64,000 nucleotides of DNA from Corallococcus interemptor (GCF_003668875.1 NZ_RAWM01000011.1:55859-119858); one strand, 5' to 3'. Numbered from the stretch's first letter, positions 41,635-52,131 are shown. Notes: generated from the sequence alone by a model not told the origin. Made by a program: numbers and translations.

Positions 41635-43068
41635 ATGTGGGACGCAGGACGGTGGGTAGGGGAAAGCGATGAGGCACTGTTCGCGACGGTGCGCTACGAC
41701 CCCGCGCCCAACAGAAATGTCCTTGAAGGCGCTCATGCCGCGCCGGGACAGCTCCGCTTCGAGGGCGACGAGGGCGACTCCTGGCAGGACACTGACGTGC
41801 GCGAGCAGCAAACCATCGAGGTGCTTCGGCGTTTGCGCGACGCGAACGGGCCCCGTGCCGCCGGGCTCCGCAAGCAGATCCGCTCCCTGGGCGTGGGCAC
41901 CTGGCCGCGACTGGGCGGTCCCTTCGATGTCCGCTGGCTCACGGGCCTGACGGAGCTCGAGCGCGTCGCGGTGTACTCGCACACCGGCATCGTCGGCGCA
42001 TCGGCCCTCTCGGAGCTGCCCGCGCTGCGCCATGCATCCCTCTTCGCATTCATGACGAACAGCATCCGAGACCTCGACGGAATCTCGCGAAGCCGAAGCC
42101 TGGAGTCGCTCCAGCTCAGCTTTGGCGGCCTCGGCGACCTTCGCGCGCTGTCCGGGCTGGAGACGCTCCGAAAGCTCGTCGTCCACGAGGGCCCGCCCCT
42201 CTCCATCAGGGGGCTCGAAGATCTTCCCATCGAGGAACTGGAGCTCTGGCTTTGCGACGAGAACAACGACCTCTCCGCGCTTCCGGCGCTCCGCTCGCTG
42301 CGCTCCCTCTCCCTGCGCAAACAAATCTCCGTCACGGAGGCCAAGGTCATCGCGAGCTGCCGCATCCCCATCCTGCGCCTGCCCCTCCTCGGGTCGACTC
42401 CAGACCTGGAGCCCATCTCCGCGCTCCCGGACACCGAGGAGCTCGAGCTTGCGGCCTGGTCACTGGACGCGACGTCTACTCGGGCGGGACGGCTTCCCAT
42501 GACGTCGCTCGAGCTCCAGTTCCTCGATGAAGAGGGACTTCGCCACCTGGCGCATGCGCCTCGACTGAGAACCCTCCGGATCCGCGCGCTTGCGGCGACC
42601 AGCCTCGCCCCCATCGCGGACCTTCCGGAGCTTCGCGGGCTCCGCTTCGAAATCACCCGGAAGCTTCGCTCCCTGGACCGGGTGCCGAGCGCCGCCTTCC
42701 TCGACGATCCACGCGTGCCGGACGGCCCCAACCGGCTGGTGCTCAAGGACGCTCCGCTCACCTCCATCCGACAGCTCGGCAACCTGCGGGGCGTTGAGCA
42801 CCTCGACCTCCGCAACTGCACCGAGCTCACATCCCTGCGGGGACTGGAGGGAATGAACGAGCTGCGCTCCATCGATTTGCGCGAGTGTCCCGGGCTCGTG
42901 GACATGACCTCACTCGAAGCACTGCCCGCGCTGCGCGCGGTCATGGTCAATCACCGGGGCCCGGCGGGCCCCTTTCCATCCAGCATCTGGCCGCGCGTGG
43001 TCCGGGCCAACCTGCGTGGGTTCGTCCGGCGGCTGCACCGGGGTGCGGTGGAGGCGCCAGACACGTAG
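41635..43068 (+). CDS. Leucine-rich-repeat protein
   Basis: The 477-residue protein has a short acidic N-terminus (residues 1-60). About 14 irregular leucine-rich repeats of 20-25 residues follow (LTGLTELERVAVY, LSGLETLRKLVV, LGNLRGVEHLDLRNCTELTSL). There is no signal peptide. LRR proteins are binding scaffolds; the partner is unknown. ATG 41635 follows GGGGGA. It lies directly after the decayed cassette, and the next gene follows by 115 bp. Confidence 0.75.
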   Translation: MWDAGRWVGESDEALFATVRYDPAPNRNVLEGAHAAPGQLRFEGDEGDSWQDTDVREQQTIEVLRRLRDANGPRAAGLRKQIRSLGVGTWPRLGGPFDVRWLTGLTELERVAVYSHTGIVGASALSELPALRHASLFAFMTNSIRDLDGISRSRSLESLQLSFGGLGDLRALSGLETLRKLVVHEGPPLSIRGLEDLPIEELELWLCDENNDLSALPALRSLRSLSLRKQISVTEAKVIASCRIPILRLPLLGSTPDLEPISALPDTEELELAAWSLDATSTRAGRLPMTSLELQFLDEEGLRHLAHAPRLRTLRIRALAATSLAPIADLPELRGLRFEITRKLRSLDRVPSAAFLDDPRVPDGPNRLVLKDAPLTSIRQLGNLRGVEHLDLRNCTELTSLRGLEGMNELRSIDLRECPGLVDMTSLEALPALRAVMVNHRGPAGPFPSSIWPRVVRANLRGFVRRLHRGAVEAPDT

Positions 43069-43183
43069 CTGCCACTCACGCCGCCACGCCCTCGGTGATG
43101 CTGAGCGCGGCCGGGTTCATGGCAGGGCCGGAGGATGTGAAGCCTTCACGGCCTGGAGATGGAGACACTACACTCTCCATCCC

Positions 43184-44074
43184 ATGTCGACTCCCGGTGC
43201 AATCGCTGTGTACACATCGGGCTCGGGCATCCCCGCGCACGTCTCGGAGCGCCCCTGGCGTGGCGTCTATCATCACTGGGATGGCTACCCAACCGGCCTC
43301 GGGCAACACCTTCTGTACCGCGCGCAGCGCGCGCAGGGGGACCTGGGGGCCGTGGTGCGCCAGCTCATCGATGAGGCCCCCTGGGGCTGGTCGCTCTGCA
43401 TGCCGGGCCCCGAGAAGCCGGAGGGCCAACGCTTCTCGGAGGAGGAGCCGGGACTGCGCGTCGGACCGGAGGAGACCGGTGCCGTGGCCTATGTCTATGT
43501 CTTCGATGTGGAGGCACGTCGGCTCGACATGTTCGCCACCCACGTCGGAGGCGAAGGCAGACGGCTCAGCTCGGTGAGCTTCTCATCCACGGGCTCGCCC
43601 GACCTGCCGGCGCTAGACCTCCATCCCGAGGAGACCGTCACAGAGCCGTTCCTTCCCGGAGAGGCGCTCTCGGCCCGGGCGCTGAAGGACTGTCTCGAGG
43701 GCCTGCCGCCGCTCGAGGCGGTGCGCGAGACCGACTCCACGCGCCTCCAATGGGTGGACACCCAGCAGGCGCCCGACGAGTCACTCTCCATCCTCTTCCG
43801 CGTGGTCACCTTCGAGGACGGATTCATCTCCAACGTGGTGGAGCAGGAATGGGCGCTCGTGCCGCCCTCCGCGCGACGGGAGCCGGAGCGTGTCCGGCAC
43901 TTCCTCGAGGCGTTCGCCGAGGTGCTGCTCGAGGACCCGAAGCGGTTCAACCCGTTCTGGATCTCCGCGCAAGACCCGCTGCGTCGTTCCGGCGCGAGGC
44001 AGCGTGAGAGCTTCGCGCGAATCCTGAGGGCGCACTGGGCCCGCGACTTCGGCTCGGAGGACGCGTCGTCGTAG
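43184..44074 (+). CDS. Conserved protein of unknown function
   Basis: The 296-residue protein opens with IAVYTSGSGIPAHV and GVYHHWDGYPTGLGQHLL, a pattern I have seen in uncharacterised bacterial proteins. It has no signal peptide, no helix bundle and no clear catalytic motif. The ATG at 43184 is the start that gives the conserved opening; the open frame before it overlaps the LRR gene and is not coding-like. Confidence 0.6.
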   Translation: MSTPGAIAVYTSGSGIPAHVSERPWRGVYHHWDGYPTGLGQHLLYRAQRAQGDLGAVVRQLIDEAPWGWSLCMPGPEKPEGQRFSEEEPGLRVGPEETGAVAYVYVFDVEARRLDMFATHVGGEGRRLSSVSFSSTGSPDLPALDLHPEETVTEPFLPGEALSARALKDCLEGLPPLEAVRETDSTRLQWVDTQQAPDESLSILFRVVTFEDGFISNVVEQEWALVPPSARREPERVRHFLEAFAEVLLEDPKRFNPFWISAQDPLRRSGARQRESFARILRAHWARDFGSEDASS

Positions 44075-44156
44075 GAGGACCTCCTGGCTACGTGCATCAC
44101 GGCGGGGGTGCCTCGCGCGCAATGCTATCTCTACCTCGTGCCGAAGTATCAGTTGG

Positions 44157-44246
44157 GGGGTGTTCATCATCACCAACCAGAGCGGCGATGCGACCGCCAA
44201 CGCCATGGAACGCGCGCTGGCGCCCCTCTTGGACAGGGTCGAATGA
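44157..44246 (+). pseudogene. C-terminal fragment, possibly of a serine hydrolase
   Basis: About 29 codons (GVFIITNQSGDATANAMERA, then LAPLLDRVE and stop) resemble the end of a beta-lactamase-like serine hydrolase, where a final strand reads VFVLTN. No matching upstream part is present. The stop overlaps an ATG of the next frame. Confidence 0.3.
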
Positions 44247-44308
44247 AGTCGCGCCGTCGTCCACGAACCAGAGTAGGTTCTCTCGCCCTGTTCGCTGGAG
44301 TTCCGTCG

Positions 44309-46213
44309 ATGCCACAAGCCACGCCGCGCTCGTCACTTCTGGAAGCGCGACCCAGCGTCTTCCTGCTCGCCGGAGCGTTCGTCACCGGCATGTTCCTCTT
44401 CGCCCAGGGCGGCTGCGGAGGTGACGAGTGCCAGGACGCCGCCGACTGCCGTGAAGACAAGGGACCGCCGGCTTCGAACACGGAGTGGGTCTGCGAGGAC
44501 AAGCGCTGTGAGCAGCATTCCGTCCAGGTGCCGCCTCCGGATTCCGGCACGGACGCGGGGACGCCCGACGCGGGGACACCCGACGCGGGGGCGCCCGACG
44601 CGGGTTCCACCACGGTGAGCGTGCAGGTGCTCGCGTTCAATGACTTCCACGGGCAGCTCGAGGAGCCCGCGGGCCAGATTCTGGCGGGCATCGCCCCCGA
44701 CGGTGGAGCGGTGAGGGTGAACGCGGGCGGCGTGACGTACTTCGCCCGGCACATCGCGGCCCTGCGGGCCACCAATCCGAACACGGTGGTGGTCGCGGCG
44801 GGAGACCTCATCGGCGCCTCCCCGCTGCTGTCGGGGCTCTTCCACGACGAGCCCACCGTCGAGGCGATGAACCTGATTGGCCTGGACCTGGTCGCGGTGG
44901 GCAACCACGAGTTCGACGAGGGCAGCACGGAGCTGTTGCGCATGCAGTCGGGCGGCTGCCACCCGGTGGATGGCTGCCTGGACGGGGATGGCTTCCCGGG
45001 CGCGAAGTTCAAGTTCCTGGCGGCCAACGTGGCCACGGGCGTGGACCGCACGCTGTTCCCCCGCTACGACGTGCGCGAGTTCGAGGGCGTGAAGGTGGCC
45101 TTCATCGGCATGACGTTGGAGGCCACGCCGGAAAGCGTCACGCCCACGGGCGTGGCGGGGCTCACCTTCAAGGACGAAGTGCAGACGGTGAACGCGCTGG
45201 TGCCGGAGCTGTGGCGGCAGGGCATCGAAGCCATCATCGTGGTGGTGCACCAGGGCGGAATTCCGGCCGCGGGCTCGCTGGTGAACGAATGCAAGGGCGC
45301 GGGTGCGGACGGCCTCATCTCAGGTGCCATCGTGGGCGTGGCCAAGGGCCTCAACGACGCGGTGGATGTCATCGTCAGCGGCCACACGCATCAGGCCTAC
45401 AACTGCGTCATCGATGGCAAGGTCGTCACGAGCGCCTTGTCGATGGGGCGGCTCGTCACGGACATCGACCTGACGTTGAGCAAGGCGACGGGCGACGTCG
45501 TGGAGGCGCGAGCGAACAACCTCATCGTCACTCGCGACGTGCAGGAGGCCGGCGCGGTGAAGGAGTTGGTGACGAAGTACCAGGAGCTCGTCGCGCCGAG
45601 GGCCAACCGGGTCATCGGCTGGGTGTCGCAGACGCTCAGGACCCAGTCGGACGCCCTGGGCCAGTCCACCCTGGGCTTCGTCATCGCGGACTCGCAGCTG
45701 GAGGCGACGAAGCCCGCGAACCTGGGTGGGGCGCAGGTGGCCTTCATGAACCCGGGCGGCATGCGCGCGGACATCGCCCAGGGCGAGGTCACCTACGGCG
45801 AGGCCTTCACCACGCAGCCGTTCGGCAACAGCCTGGTCACCCTGACGCTGACGGGCGCGCAAATCGAGCAACTGCTGGAGTGGCAGTGGCGGCCGTCGGG
45901 AGCCACCCTCATGCTGCTTCCGTCGGCGGGCTTCACCTATACGGTCAGCGCGTCGGCGCCCGTCGGAAGCCGCGTCGACCCTGCGTCCATCCGGATCAAC
46001 GGCGTGACGGTGAACCCGGCGGCGAACTACCGCGTCACCGCGAACAGCTACCTCGCGAGTGGGGGTGATGGCTTCCAGGTGTTCGCCGAGGGGACGAACC
46101 GGCTGGGTGGCGCCGTGGACAGCGACGCGCTGGAGGCATACCTGAAGGCACACAGCAGCCAGGCGAGCCCCTTGCCCGCCCCCGCGCTCAATCGCATCAC
46201 CCTGCTGCCCTGA
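44309..46213 (+). CDS. 5'-nucleotidase/UshA-family metallophosphatase, exported
   Basis: The 634-residue protein has an N-terminal hydrophobic leader ending in GGCGG (possible lipidation), a Cys-rich stretch, and a linker of DAGTP units encoded by a 15-bp tandem repeat (44549-44610). The metallophosphatase domain carries NDFHGQLE, AAGDLIGASP, GNHEFDEG, VVHQGG and SGHTHQ. The 5'-nucleotidase C-terminal domain has MNPGGMRADI and LASGGDGFQVF. It should hydrolyse nucleotides or related esters in the periplasm. ATG 44309 has GGAG 8 bases upstream. Confidence 0.9.
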   Translation: MPQATPRSSLLEARPSVFLLAGAFVTGMFLFAQGGCGGDECQDAADCREDKGPPASNTEWVCEDKRCEQHSVQVPPPDSGTDAGTPDAGTPDAGAPDAGSTTVSVQVLAFNDFHGQLEEPAGQILAGIAPDGGAVRVNAGGVTYFARHIAALRATNPNTVVVAAGDLIGASPLLSGLFHDEPTVEAMNLIGLDLVAVGNHEFDEGSTELLRMQSGGCHPVDGCLDGDGFPGAKFKFLAANVATGVDRTLFPRYDVREFEGVKVAFIGMTLEATPESVTPTGVAGLTFKDEVQTVNALVPELWRQGIEAIIVVVHQGGIPAAGSLVNECKGAGADGLISGAIVGVAKGLNDAVDVIVSGHTHQAYNCVIDGKVVTSALSMGRLVTDIDLTLSKATGDVVEARANNLIVTRDVQEAGAVKELVTKYQELVAPRANRVIGWVSQTLRTQSDALGQSTLGFVIADSQLEATKPANLGGAQVAFMNPGGMRADIAQGEVTYGEAFTTQPFGNSLVTLTLTGAQIEQLLEWQWRPSGATLMLLPSAGFTYTVSASAPVGSRVDPASIRINGVTVNPAANYRVTANSYLASGGDGFQVFAEGTNRLGGAVDSDALEAYLKAHSSQASPLPAPALNRITLLP

Positions 46214-46463
46214 GCGTCCGGACATGGTCCAGTACGACCACGCAGGAGAGCGCTCCAGAGCGCTCAACCGGCAGCGGAGACGCGGGGCATCTCGGTCGGA
46301 GGGGTGGAGCGCCGACGCCGCTACGGGAACTCGCTGACCCCGTGCTCTGTGCGCTCACTCGCCTTGATGTCCGCATGACGCAGCGACCGGTTCGGGGGGA
46401 GGCACACCGGCCATGGGGACGTGCCCCACGACCGGCCTTGCTCCTCGGCGTGTCGACGCGCTC

Positions 46464-49379
46464 CTACCGCAGGGGCACGCGCTTGAGCCTGAAGGGCGAG
46501 GGGCTCTCGCTCATCGTGAAGTAGCTCGCGCCGTTGGCCTCGTACTCGATCGCCTCACCCTGGCCCTCGGAGGTGTCGGTCAGCGTGACGGGCGTCGCGA
46601 AGACGGCCGACTCGAAGCCAAGTCCCGGCGTCGCACGGAACTCGTAGACAGTGCGGTAGGTGCGAAGGAGGAAGCGATCCGCGCATGGGTGGATCGCCGC
46701 CGCGGTCGCGGCCGAGAAGTTGGCGTCTCCGTTCAGCGGCAGCTGGATCGTGTGGACGTGGATCAGCGTGGCCTGCACGCCCGGCGTCAGCGGCTGGGGG
46801 AACTTGTACACGCCGCTCTTCCCCGTGCCCCCGTTCTTGGTGACGACGTAGATGTCCCCGGTGGTGGGGTGCACCATCAGCGACTCCGCGTCCTTCGCGC
46901 CGTCCGGATAGACGAACGGGAGGGCCTCGGCGACGAGCCCCCCCGAGGTCTGGCCGTGGGCGAGATCCGGCTCGGGCACGCGGTAGATCGTGAACGACGT
47001 GGGGCTGCCACCCGGAGGGAAGTTGGCGCTCGCCTTCCCGATGTCACCGATGAAGATGCACGAGCCGCTCGGGCAGGGCCCGGTCGCGAGGTCCTCCCAG
47101 TCGGCCGGCGTCACGTTGGTCACGTTGAACGTGCCGATCGTGCTCGCGTTGAGGGTGTTGATCGCGACGATCGCGGTGGTGTCCTCGTTGTGCACGTAGA
47201 GCGCGTTGCCGACCACGCGGCTCGCGGCCAGGCCCGAGGGCTCCACGATTTCCGGCGCGGTCACGGTGCCCTGGAGCGTGAAGGTGCTCGCGTACGTGTC
47301 GCCGGCCATGCAACTGGGGGCGTTGGCGGCGCGCAGGACGATCACGTGCGCGGTGTTGGTCTGCACGAACGCGGAGCTGCCGGAGAGGCCCGTCTGGAGG
47401 CCCGGCGCGGTGAGCGACCGGTAGGCCGCATTGAAGAGCAGTCCATTGGCGTTGCCCAGGCACGCGTCGAAGGCCTCGGTGAAGCCGAGCGGCGGCTCGA
47501 TGCCGGTGGCAGGGCAGGTGGCGTCCGGCCAGACCTGTGAGCCGTACCAGACGGCGAGGCCACCCGCGCTGCCGGTCACCACGTCGGGCACGGTGAACGA
47601 CGCGGAGTCGCCGTTCTTCTGGCCTGCGTGCACGTCGATGGGCTGGACCGGATCGACGCCGCTGAAGGCCTCCACGCTCCCCGCCATGTGGGTGGTCGCG
47701 TCCAGTCCGAACGCGTAGCTCGCGGGCTCGGAGGCGCCCGCGACGCGGTAGAAGATCCAGGTGCGGATGGCCCAGGCGCTCTGCTCCGAGCGCAGGAACG
47801 TCCAGCCGGCGGGCGGCGTGACGGTCGCGGAGATGTTGTTGCGCACGGTCACCCGCGCGATGAGCGCGTCGTTGGCCTGGGTTCCCGACGGCTTGGGGAT
47901 GGACAGCGAGGAGAGCGACAGGCCGCTGTTGCGCGAGCTGCCACGCAACGCGACCCCCGAGGACGGTGCGACCTCGGCGCGGCGAAGGGCGACGACCTGC
48001 GCGACGTTGGTCTCGGCGAACGTCGAGCTCCCGTTGAACGGTCCCTGGATGCCGGCACCGGCGAGGGGCATGAAGGCGGCGTTGAAGACGAGGCCCTGGG
48101 ACGAGGACACCAGGCAGGTGTCGTAGGTCTCGGCGAAGCCCACGGGGGGCTCGATCGCCGGGGCCGGACACGCGGCGCCGGTCCACGCCTGCGCGCCGAA
48201 CCAGACGGCAGCCCCGCCCGCGGTCGAGGTGCTCAGCTGCGGCGTCGTGAAGGCCGTCGAGCCGCTGGTGCTCTTGCCGGCGTGCGTGTCGATCGGGTTG
48301 ACCGGATTGACGCCGGCATACGCCACGAGGTTGCCGACGAGGTTGCTCGCGATGGAACTCTGGAACGTGTGGCTCGCGGGCTCGCTGGCGGTGGCGACGC
48401 GGACGAAGACCCAGCCGCGGATGCTCCAGGTGCTCATGTCGGTGCGCACCAGCGTCCAACCCGGAGGCGGGGTGAGCTCGGCGCCGATCTGGTTCCGGTT
48501 CGCAAGGTGCGCCAGCAGCACATTACCGGCGGCGACGCCCGTAGGGGTCGTGAGGGTCAGGCTGGTGACCGTCTTGCCGCTCGCGTGCGTGGTGCCGACG
48601 AGGGTGATCTCCCCGGTGGCCGGCGGCTGGCGGGGACGCAGCACCACCGCGTGCGTGATGTTGGTGTTGGGGAGCGTGGAGCTGCCGGTGAAGGCGGGCT
48701 GGGCACCCGCGGCCCCGAGCTCCGAGGTGGCGGCGCTGTGCAGCACGCCGAGCGACGGCGAGACGAGGCAGGTGTCGAGCCGCTCGGTGAAGCCCGCCGG
48801 AGGGGTGTGGACCGCGGGGCACGCGGCGCCTCCCCAGACCTGGGCCGAGAACCACACCGCGAGGCCGTTCGCGGACGACGTGGTGGCGACGGGTAGCGCG
48901 AGGCTCGCGCTGTTGCCATTCTTCTGGCCCACGTGCACGTCGATCGGCTGGAGCGGATCCGCGCCCGACACCGCGACCAGGGTGGCCGCCATGGAGCTGG
49001 CGAGGTCGAGGGTGAAGGTGTGACTGCTCGGCTCGGCCGCGGTGGCCACGCGGAGGAAGAGCCAGGACTTGATGGCCGAGGCGCTCTGCTCGGAGCGCAG
49101 CAGCGTCCAGCCAGCGGGTGGGGTGGCGACGGCGGTGACGGCCTCGCGATTGCTCAGCTGCATCACCAGCACATCTCCGGCGGCCGTACCGGCGGGGGTG
49201 GGGATGGAGAGGGTGGTGGTGGCCAGGCCGCTCGCGCTGGTGGTTCCTCGCACGGAGAGCGTGGAGAGGCCCTGGGCCGTCGTCGCATCCTGTACGTCGT
49301 CGGGCTGCGCGAGCTCAGTCGTTCCGCAGGCGGCCATCAGCAGGGCGGCCGCGAGCCACAGACTTCGGAATGGGATCAT
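46464..49379 (-). CDS. Lipoprotein with three internal repeats and C-terminal propeller-like domain
   Basis: The 971-residue protein has a lipobox (ALLMAAC, Cys 18). Three tandem repeats of roughly 210-225 residues follow (about 38-260, 262-490, 492-705). Each contains PPAGWTLLRSEQSA-like, ASEPASHTF-like and P-hydrophobic-PIDVHAGQ-like segments, then a Cys-containing AVWFGAQ/CPA stretch. The last 260 residues are different (EPSGLAASRVVGNALYVHNE, KDAESLMVHPTTGDIYVVTK), resembling a beta-propeller of extracellular proteins. Function unknown; surface binding or adhesion is plausible. ATG 49379 starts a good signal peptide; the ribosome site is weak. Confidence 0.75.
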   Translation of the reverse strand: MIPFRSLWLAAALLMAACGTTELAQPDDVQDATTAQGLSTLSVRGTTSASGLATTTLSIPTPAGTAAGDVLVMQLSNREAVTAVATPPAGWTLLRSEQSASAIKSWLFLRVATAAEPSSHTFTLDLASSMAATLVAVSGADPLQPIDVHVGQKNGNSASLALPVATTSSANGLAVWFSAQVWGGAACPAVHTPPAGFTERLDTCLVSPSLGVLHSAATSELGAAGAQPAFTGSSTLPNTNITHAVVLRPRQPPATGEITLVGTTHASGKTVTSLTLTTPTGVAAGNVLLAHLANRNQIGAELTPPPGWTLVRTDMSTWSIRGWVFVRVATASEPASHTFQSSIASNLVGNLVAYAGVNPVNPIDTHAGKSTSGSTAFTTPQLSTSTAGGAAVWFGAQAWTGAACPAPAIEPPVGFAETYDTCLVSSSQGLVFNAAFMPLAGAGIQGPFNGSSTFAETNVAQVVALRRAEVAPSSGVALRGSSRNSGLSLSSLSIPKPSGTQANDALIARVTVRNNISATVTPPAGWTFLRSEQSAWAIRTWIFYRVAGASEPASYAFGLDATTHMAGSVEAFSGVDPVQPIDVHAGQKNGDSASFTVPDVVTGSAGGLAVWYGSQVWPDATCPATGIEPPLGFTEAFDACLGNANGLLFNAAYRSLTAPGLQTGLSGSSAFVQTNTAHVIVLRAANAPSCMAGDTYASTFTLQGTVTAPEIVEPSGLAASRVVGNALYVHNEDTTAIVAINTLNASTIGTFNVTNVTPADWEDLATGPCPSGSCIFIGDIGKASANFPPGGSPTSFTIYRVPEPDLAHGQTSGGLVAEALPFVYPDGAKDAESLMVHPTTGDIYVVTKNGGTGKSGVYKFPQPLTPGVQATLIHVHTIQLPLNGDANFSAATAAAIHPCADRFLLRTYRTVYEFRATPGLGFESAVFATPVTLTDTSEGQGEAIEYEANGASYFTMSESPSPFRLKRVPLR

Positions 49380-50032
49380 GGGGTTTCGATCGGGTGTCGA
49401 CTCACCGGACTGGAGGTCCGGGAATCGGCCATGTGAAGGACCCCGAAGTGCGAAGCGCAATCGACTGTCATGACACGGGAAAGCTGCCGTGAAATGGTTG
49501 GGATCGTCGCGTGTCATCGAAAGAAGGTGGCAGCCCTGTCCATGCGGTCACGCGGAGTCCTTGGAGAACGCGAAGCCCAAGGATATCCGCGCACGGTGCA
49601 AGGGCCGAAGGGCGGTCGGCACCCCCAGGGGTGGGCCTCCAGGCAAGCCTCGTGACCGTGGCTGTGACCGGCTCGTGACGTCAGCAGAACGGTGCTGACA
49701 TCCTGTGCTCTGGAGCGTGCCTGGAACTGTGGGCTTCGTCGAGGTCGCTAACACCTGCCGCCAGGTATCGAACCGCTGCGGAAACCCATCAGACTTCAGC
49801 GGGTTGTCTCGCTCAATTTGAGCACAAAAGCCCCGCGATGTTCATCGCGAGGCCTGTGTAAAACAAAAGGGACCTACCGGTTGGTAGGGCCCTTCGTTTC
49901 GCTCCCCGAATGAAGACCTGCGCGAACTCGTTCTCGGTTTTGCTCTGGATGGCTCGGGCTGCTGTGCGCTGAGAGCGCTCTTCGTAGAGCCCCACGCCAT
50001 GGGCCTTCTCACCTTACTTTTCATCCTGCGAG
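49380..50032. other. Gene-free stretch left of the intact cassette
   Basis: This 650-bp stretch has no gene I can support. Its left part should contain the promoter of the triple-repeat lipoprotein. At 49817-49909 it carries a copy of the sequence downstream of tRNA-Asn. The rest is not recognisable; it may be debris of an insertion. Confidence 0.5.
49817..49909 (-). repeat. Copy of tRNA-Asn 3' end and its terminators (possible att site)
   Basis: This segment matches 52492-52585 in the same orientation. Shared elements are TTGAGCAC, the hairpin CGCGATG-TT-CATCGCG (49834-49849), a second hairpin GGGACCTACC-GGTT-GGTAGGGCCC in place of the tRNA terminator, and GCTCCCCGA, the last bases of the tRNA acceptor arm. 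The rest of the tRNA is absent. It may be an attachment site or what is left of a second tRNA-Asn gene. Confidence 0.65.
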
Positions 50033-50034
50033 CC

Positions 50035-50937
50035 TCATTCGCGAGCTGCCGCGACTTCGCGGGCCAGTGCGACGAACGCCGTGTGCGCGGCCGAGGAATT
50101 GCGCCGGCCAGGGTAGTAGAGGCAGAGCCGAGCGAGCTCCGGTGTCCAGTCCTCGAGCACGCGAACGAGGCGTCCCGCTTCGATGTCACCTCGCACGTCC
50201 GGCTCCATGAAGAAGCCGAGTCCGATGCCCTCCAGGACTGCGATCCGCGAGAGGCTGGCCTCGTCCAGCGTGAGGGGCCCCGTCACATCGATCAGGGCCG
50301 TCTGCCCCCGCTTACGGAACTCCCACCGGAAGAGGCTGCCGTTCGGCAAGCGCACCCGGATACACCGATGACGGAAGAGGTCCGATGGGACGCGCGGCCG
50401 ACCATGCTTCTTCAGGTACGCCGGCGAAGCGACGACGGCATGGCGTTGGGGCGCTCCAAGCGGAATGGCAATCATGTCGGTGGGAACAAGGTTCGCCATC
50501 CGCACGCCGAAGTCGAACCCCTCGGCGACGACGTCGACCAGCCGGCCTTCGGTCACGACGTCGACATGCACGTCCGGATGGCGGCGGAGGTACTCCAGCA
50601 CCAGTGGCGCGAGGATCTCGCGCGCCGCTGTCGCGAATGTGTTGATGCGCAGCATGCCGGACGGCTTTGCCTGCTGGGCGCGAGCCGCGTCCATCGCGCC
50701 GCGGATGTCCTCGAGTCCCGGAGCCACCTGTTCGACGAACGCTCTGCCGGCGTCGGTCAGCGAGACGCTGCGCGTCGTGCGGTTGAAGAGGCGGACGCCA
50801 AGATGTGCTTCGAGCTTCGCGATCGCGCTGCTCATCGCCGTCGTCGACATCCCGAGCTCGAGGGCAGCGCCGCGAAACGAGCTCCTGCGAGCGACGGCGA
50901 GGACGGCATCGAGATCATTCAGTCCGGGTTGATACAT
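50035..50937 (-). CDS. LysR-family regulator (intact copy)
   Basis: The 300-residue protein has a winged helix at residues 1-62 ([35 protein letters not shown]) and an effector domain from about 90 ([31 protein letters not shown]). It is divergent from the SnoaL-like gene with 80 bp between them, so it probably controls the SnoaL-SDR pair. The broken copy at 39747-40648 shows which residues have drifted. Confidence 0.9.
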   Translation of the reverse strand: MYQPGLNDLDAVLAVARRSSFRGAALELGMSTTAMSSAIAKLEAHLGVRLFNRTTRSVSLTDAGRAFVEQVAPGLEDIRGAMDAARAQQAKPSGMLRINTFATAAREILAPLVLEYLRRHPDVHVDVVTEGRLVDVVAEGFDFGVRMANLVPTDMIAIPLGAPQRHAVVASPAYLKKHGRPRVPSDLFRHRCIRVRLPNGSLFRWEFRKRGQTALIDVTGPLTLDEASLSRIAVLEGIGLGFFMEPDVRGDIEAGRLVRVLEDWTPELARLCLYYPGRRNSSAAHTAFVALAREVAAARE

Positions 50938-51017
50938 CGATAGTCCTGTAAATCGGGATGTCGCATCCTGCTTTGTCCCTGTTGAGCGGGCAATCGCGCG
51001 GGCTTACGTCTTGGGTC

Positions 51018-51329
51018 ATGACAATGCACCCATCAGTTCGAGCCTATTTCGACGCGGACAGTGCCACGCCGCTCCACGCCTTCGCGCCCGATGCCGTTGT
51101 CGAGGATGAGGGACATCGGCATGTCGGGCATGCGGCCATCGACGAATGGTGGCGTGACTCCCAGGAGAAGTATCAGGCCGTCGCGCAGCCGATCGAGGTG
51201 AACGCGAAGGGCGATGCCTGCGAGGTTCGCGCGAGAGTGACGGGCCAGTTCCCCGGCAGTCCCATCACGCTCACGTTTGCGTTCCGGATGAAGGGCGATC
51301 GGATCGCGGCTTTGAGCATCGGCGCGTGA
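51018..51329 (+). CDS. SnoaL-like (NTF2-fold) small protein
   Basis: The 103-residue protein has the SnoaL-like pattern: [59 protein letters not shown]. The fold serves isomerases, cyclases or binding proteins. It is a little shorter than usual near residue 14, where a few residues seem missing between TPLHAF and the first strand. ATG 51018 or 51024 may be used; no strong ribosome site is seen. It is likely cotranscribed with the SDR gene 41 bp downstream. Confidence 0.82.
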   Translation: MTMHPSVRAYFDADSATPLHAFAPDAVVEDEGHRHVGHAAIDEWWRDSQEKYQAVAQPIEVNAKGDACEVRARVTGQFPGSPITLTFAFRMKGDRIAALSIGA

Positions 51330-51370
51330 GCCGCGATGCCCATTTCAACCCTGCGGAAGGAGATGACGTG

Positions 51371-52117
51371 ATGCGAGAGCTAGAGGGTAGGCGCGCGCTC
51401 GTGACGGGCGGAACGAAGGGCATCGGCAAGGCGGTGGTCGCATGGCTGCGCGCGGCCGGCGCGACGGTGCTGACGACCGCGCGGGAGGGAACGGGCGAGG
51501 GCTTCATCGCCGCCGATGTCGCCACGGCCGAGGGCTGCGCGCGCGTCGTCAAGGCCGCCGGAGCAGTGGACATCCTGGTCCACGTCGTGGGTGGAACGTC
51601 GGCGCCGGCGGGCGGCTTCTCCGTCCTCGACGACGACGCGTGGCAGAAGACGCTCGACCTGAACCTGATGGCGGCGGTGCGTCTCGACCGGGCGCTGGTC
51701 CCCGGAATGCGCGAGCGCCGGACCGGCGCGGTCGTGCACGTGACGTCGATCCAGCGGCAGATGCCGCTTCATGAAGCGACGACTGCGTACGCCTCGGCCA
51801 AGGCCGCACTCTCGAACTACAGCAAGGCCCTCTCGAAGGAGGTCGCGCCGCAGGGCGTGCGCGTGAATCGCGTGTCACCGGGCTGGGTCGAGACCGAGGC
51901 CTCCGTCGGATTCATGAGCGAGATCGCGGCGAAGAACGGCACCGACGAGGCGGGAGCGAAGGAAATCGTGATGCGCTCGCTCGGCGGAATTCCTCTCGGG
52001 CGCCCCGCGCGTCCGGCCGAGGTCGCCGAGTTGATCGGGTTTCTCGTCTCGGACCGGGCGAGCGCGATCACCGGGGCGGAGTACGTGATTGACGGCGGTA
52101 CGGTGCCCGTGAGCTAG
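51371..52117 (+). CDS. Short-chain dehydrogenase/reductase (intact copy)
   Basis: The 248-residue SDR has TGGTKGIG (12-19), Ser 126, Y140 and K144 (YASAK), and the C-terminal EYVIDGGT. The usual NNAG is replaced by HVVGG. AAGGAG lies 8 bases before ATG 51371. With the SnoaL-like gene it forms a two-gene unit under the divergent LysR. The chemistry is NAD(P)-linked oxidation or reduction of an unknown substrate; the SnoaL partner hints at a small ketone or polyketide-like compound. Confidence 0.9.
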   Translation: MRELEGRRALVTGGTKGIGKAVVAWLRAAGATVLTTAREGTGEGFIAADVATAEGCARVVKAAGAVDILVHVVGGTSAPAGGFSVLDDDAWQKTLDLNLMAAVRLDRALVPGMRERRTGAVVHVTSIQRQMPLHEATTAYASAKAALSNYSKALSKEVAPQGVRVNRVSPGWVETEASVGFMSEIAAKNGTDEAGAKEIVMRSLGGIPLGRPARPAEVAELIGFLVSDRASAITGAEYVIDGGTVPVS

Positions 52118-52131
52118 CAGGCTGCTGGACA

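Noticed and set aside
44549..44610. Tandem 15-bp repeats resembling a CRISPR or minisatellite
   Set aside because: They are in-frame codon repeats for the Asp-Ala-Gly-Thr-Pro linker of the exported nucleotidase; no spacers or cas genes. No CRISPR array was seen anywhere.
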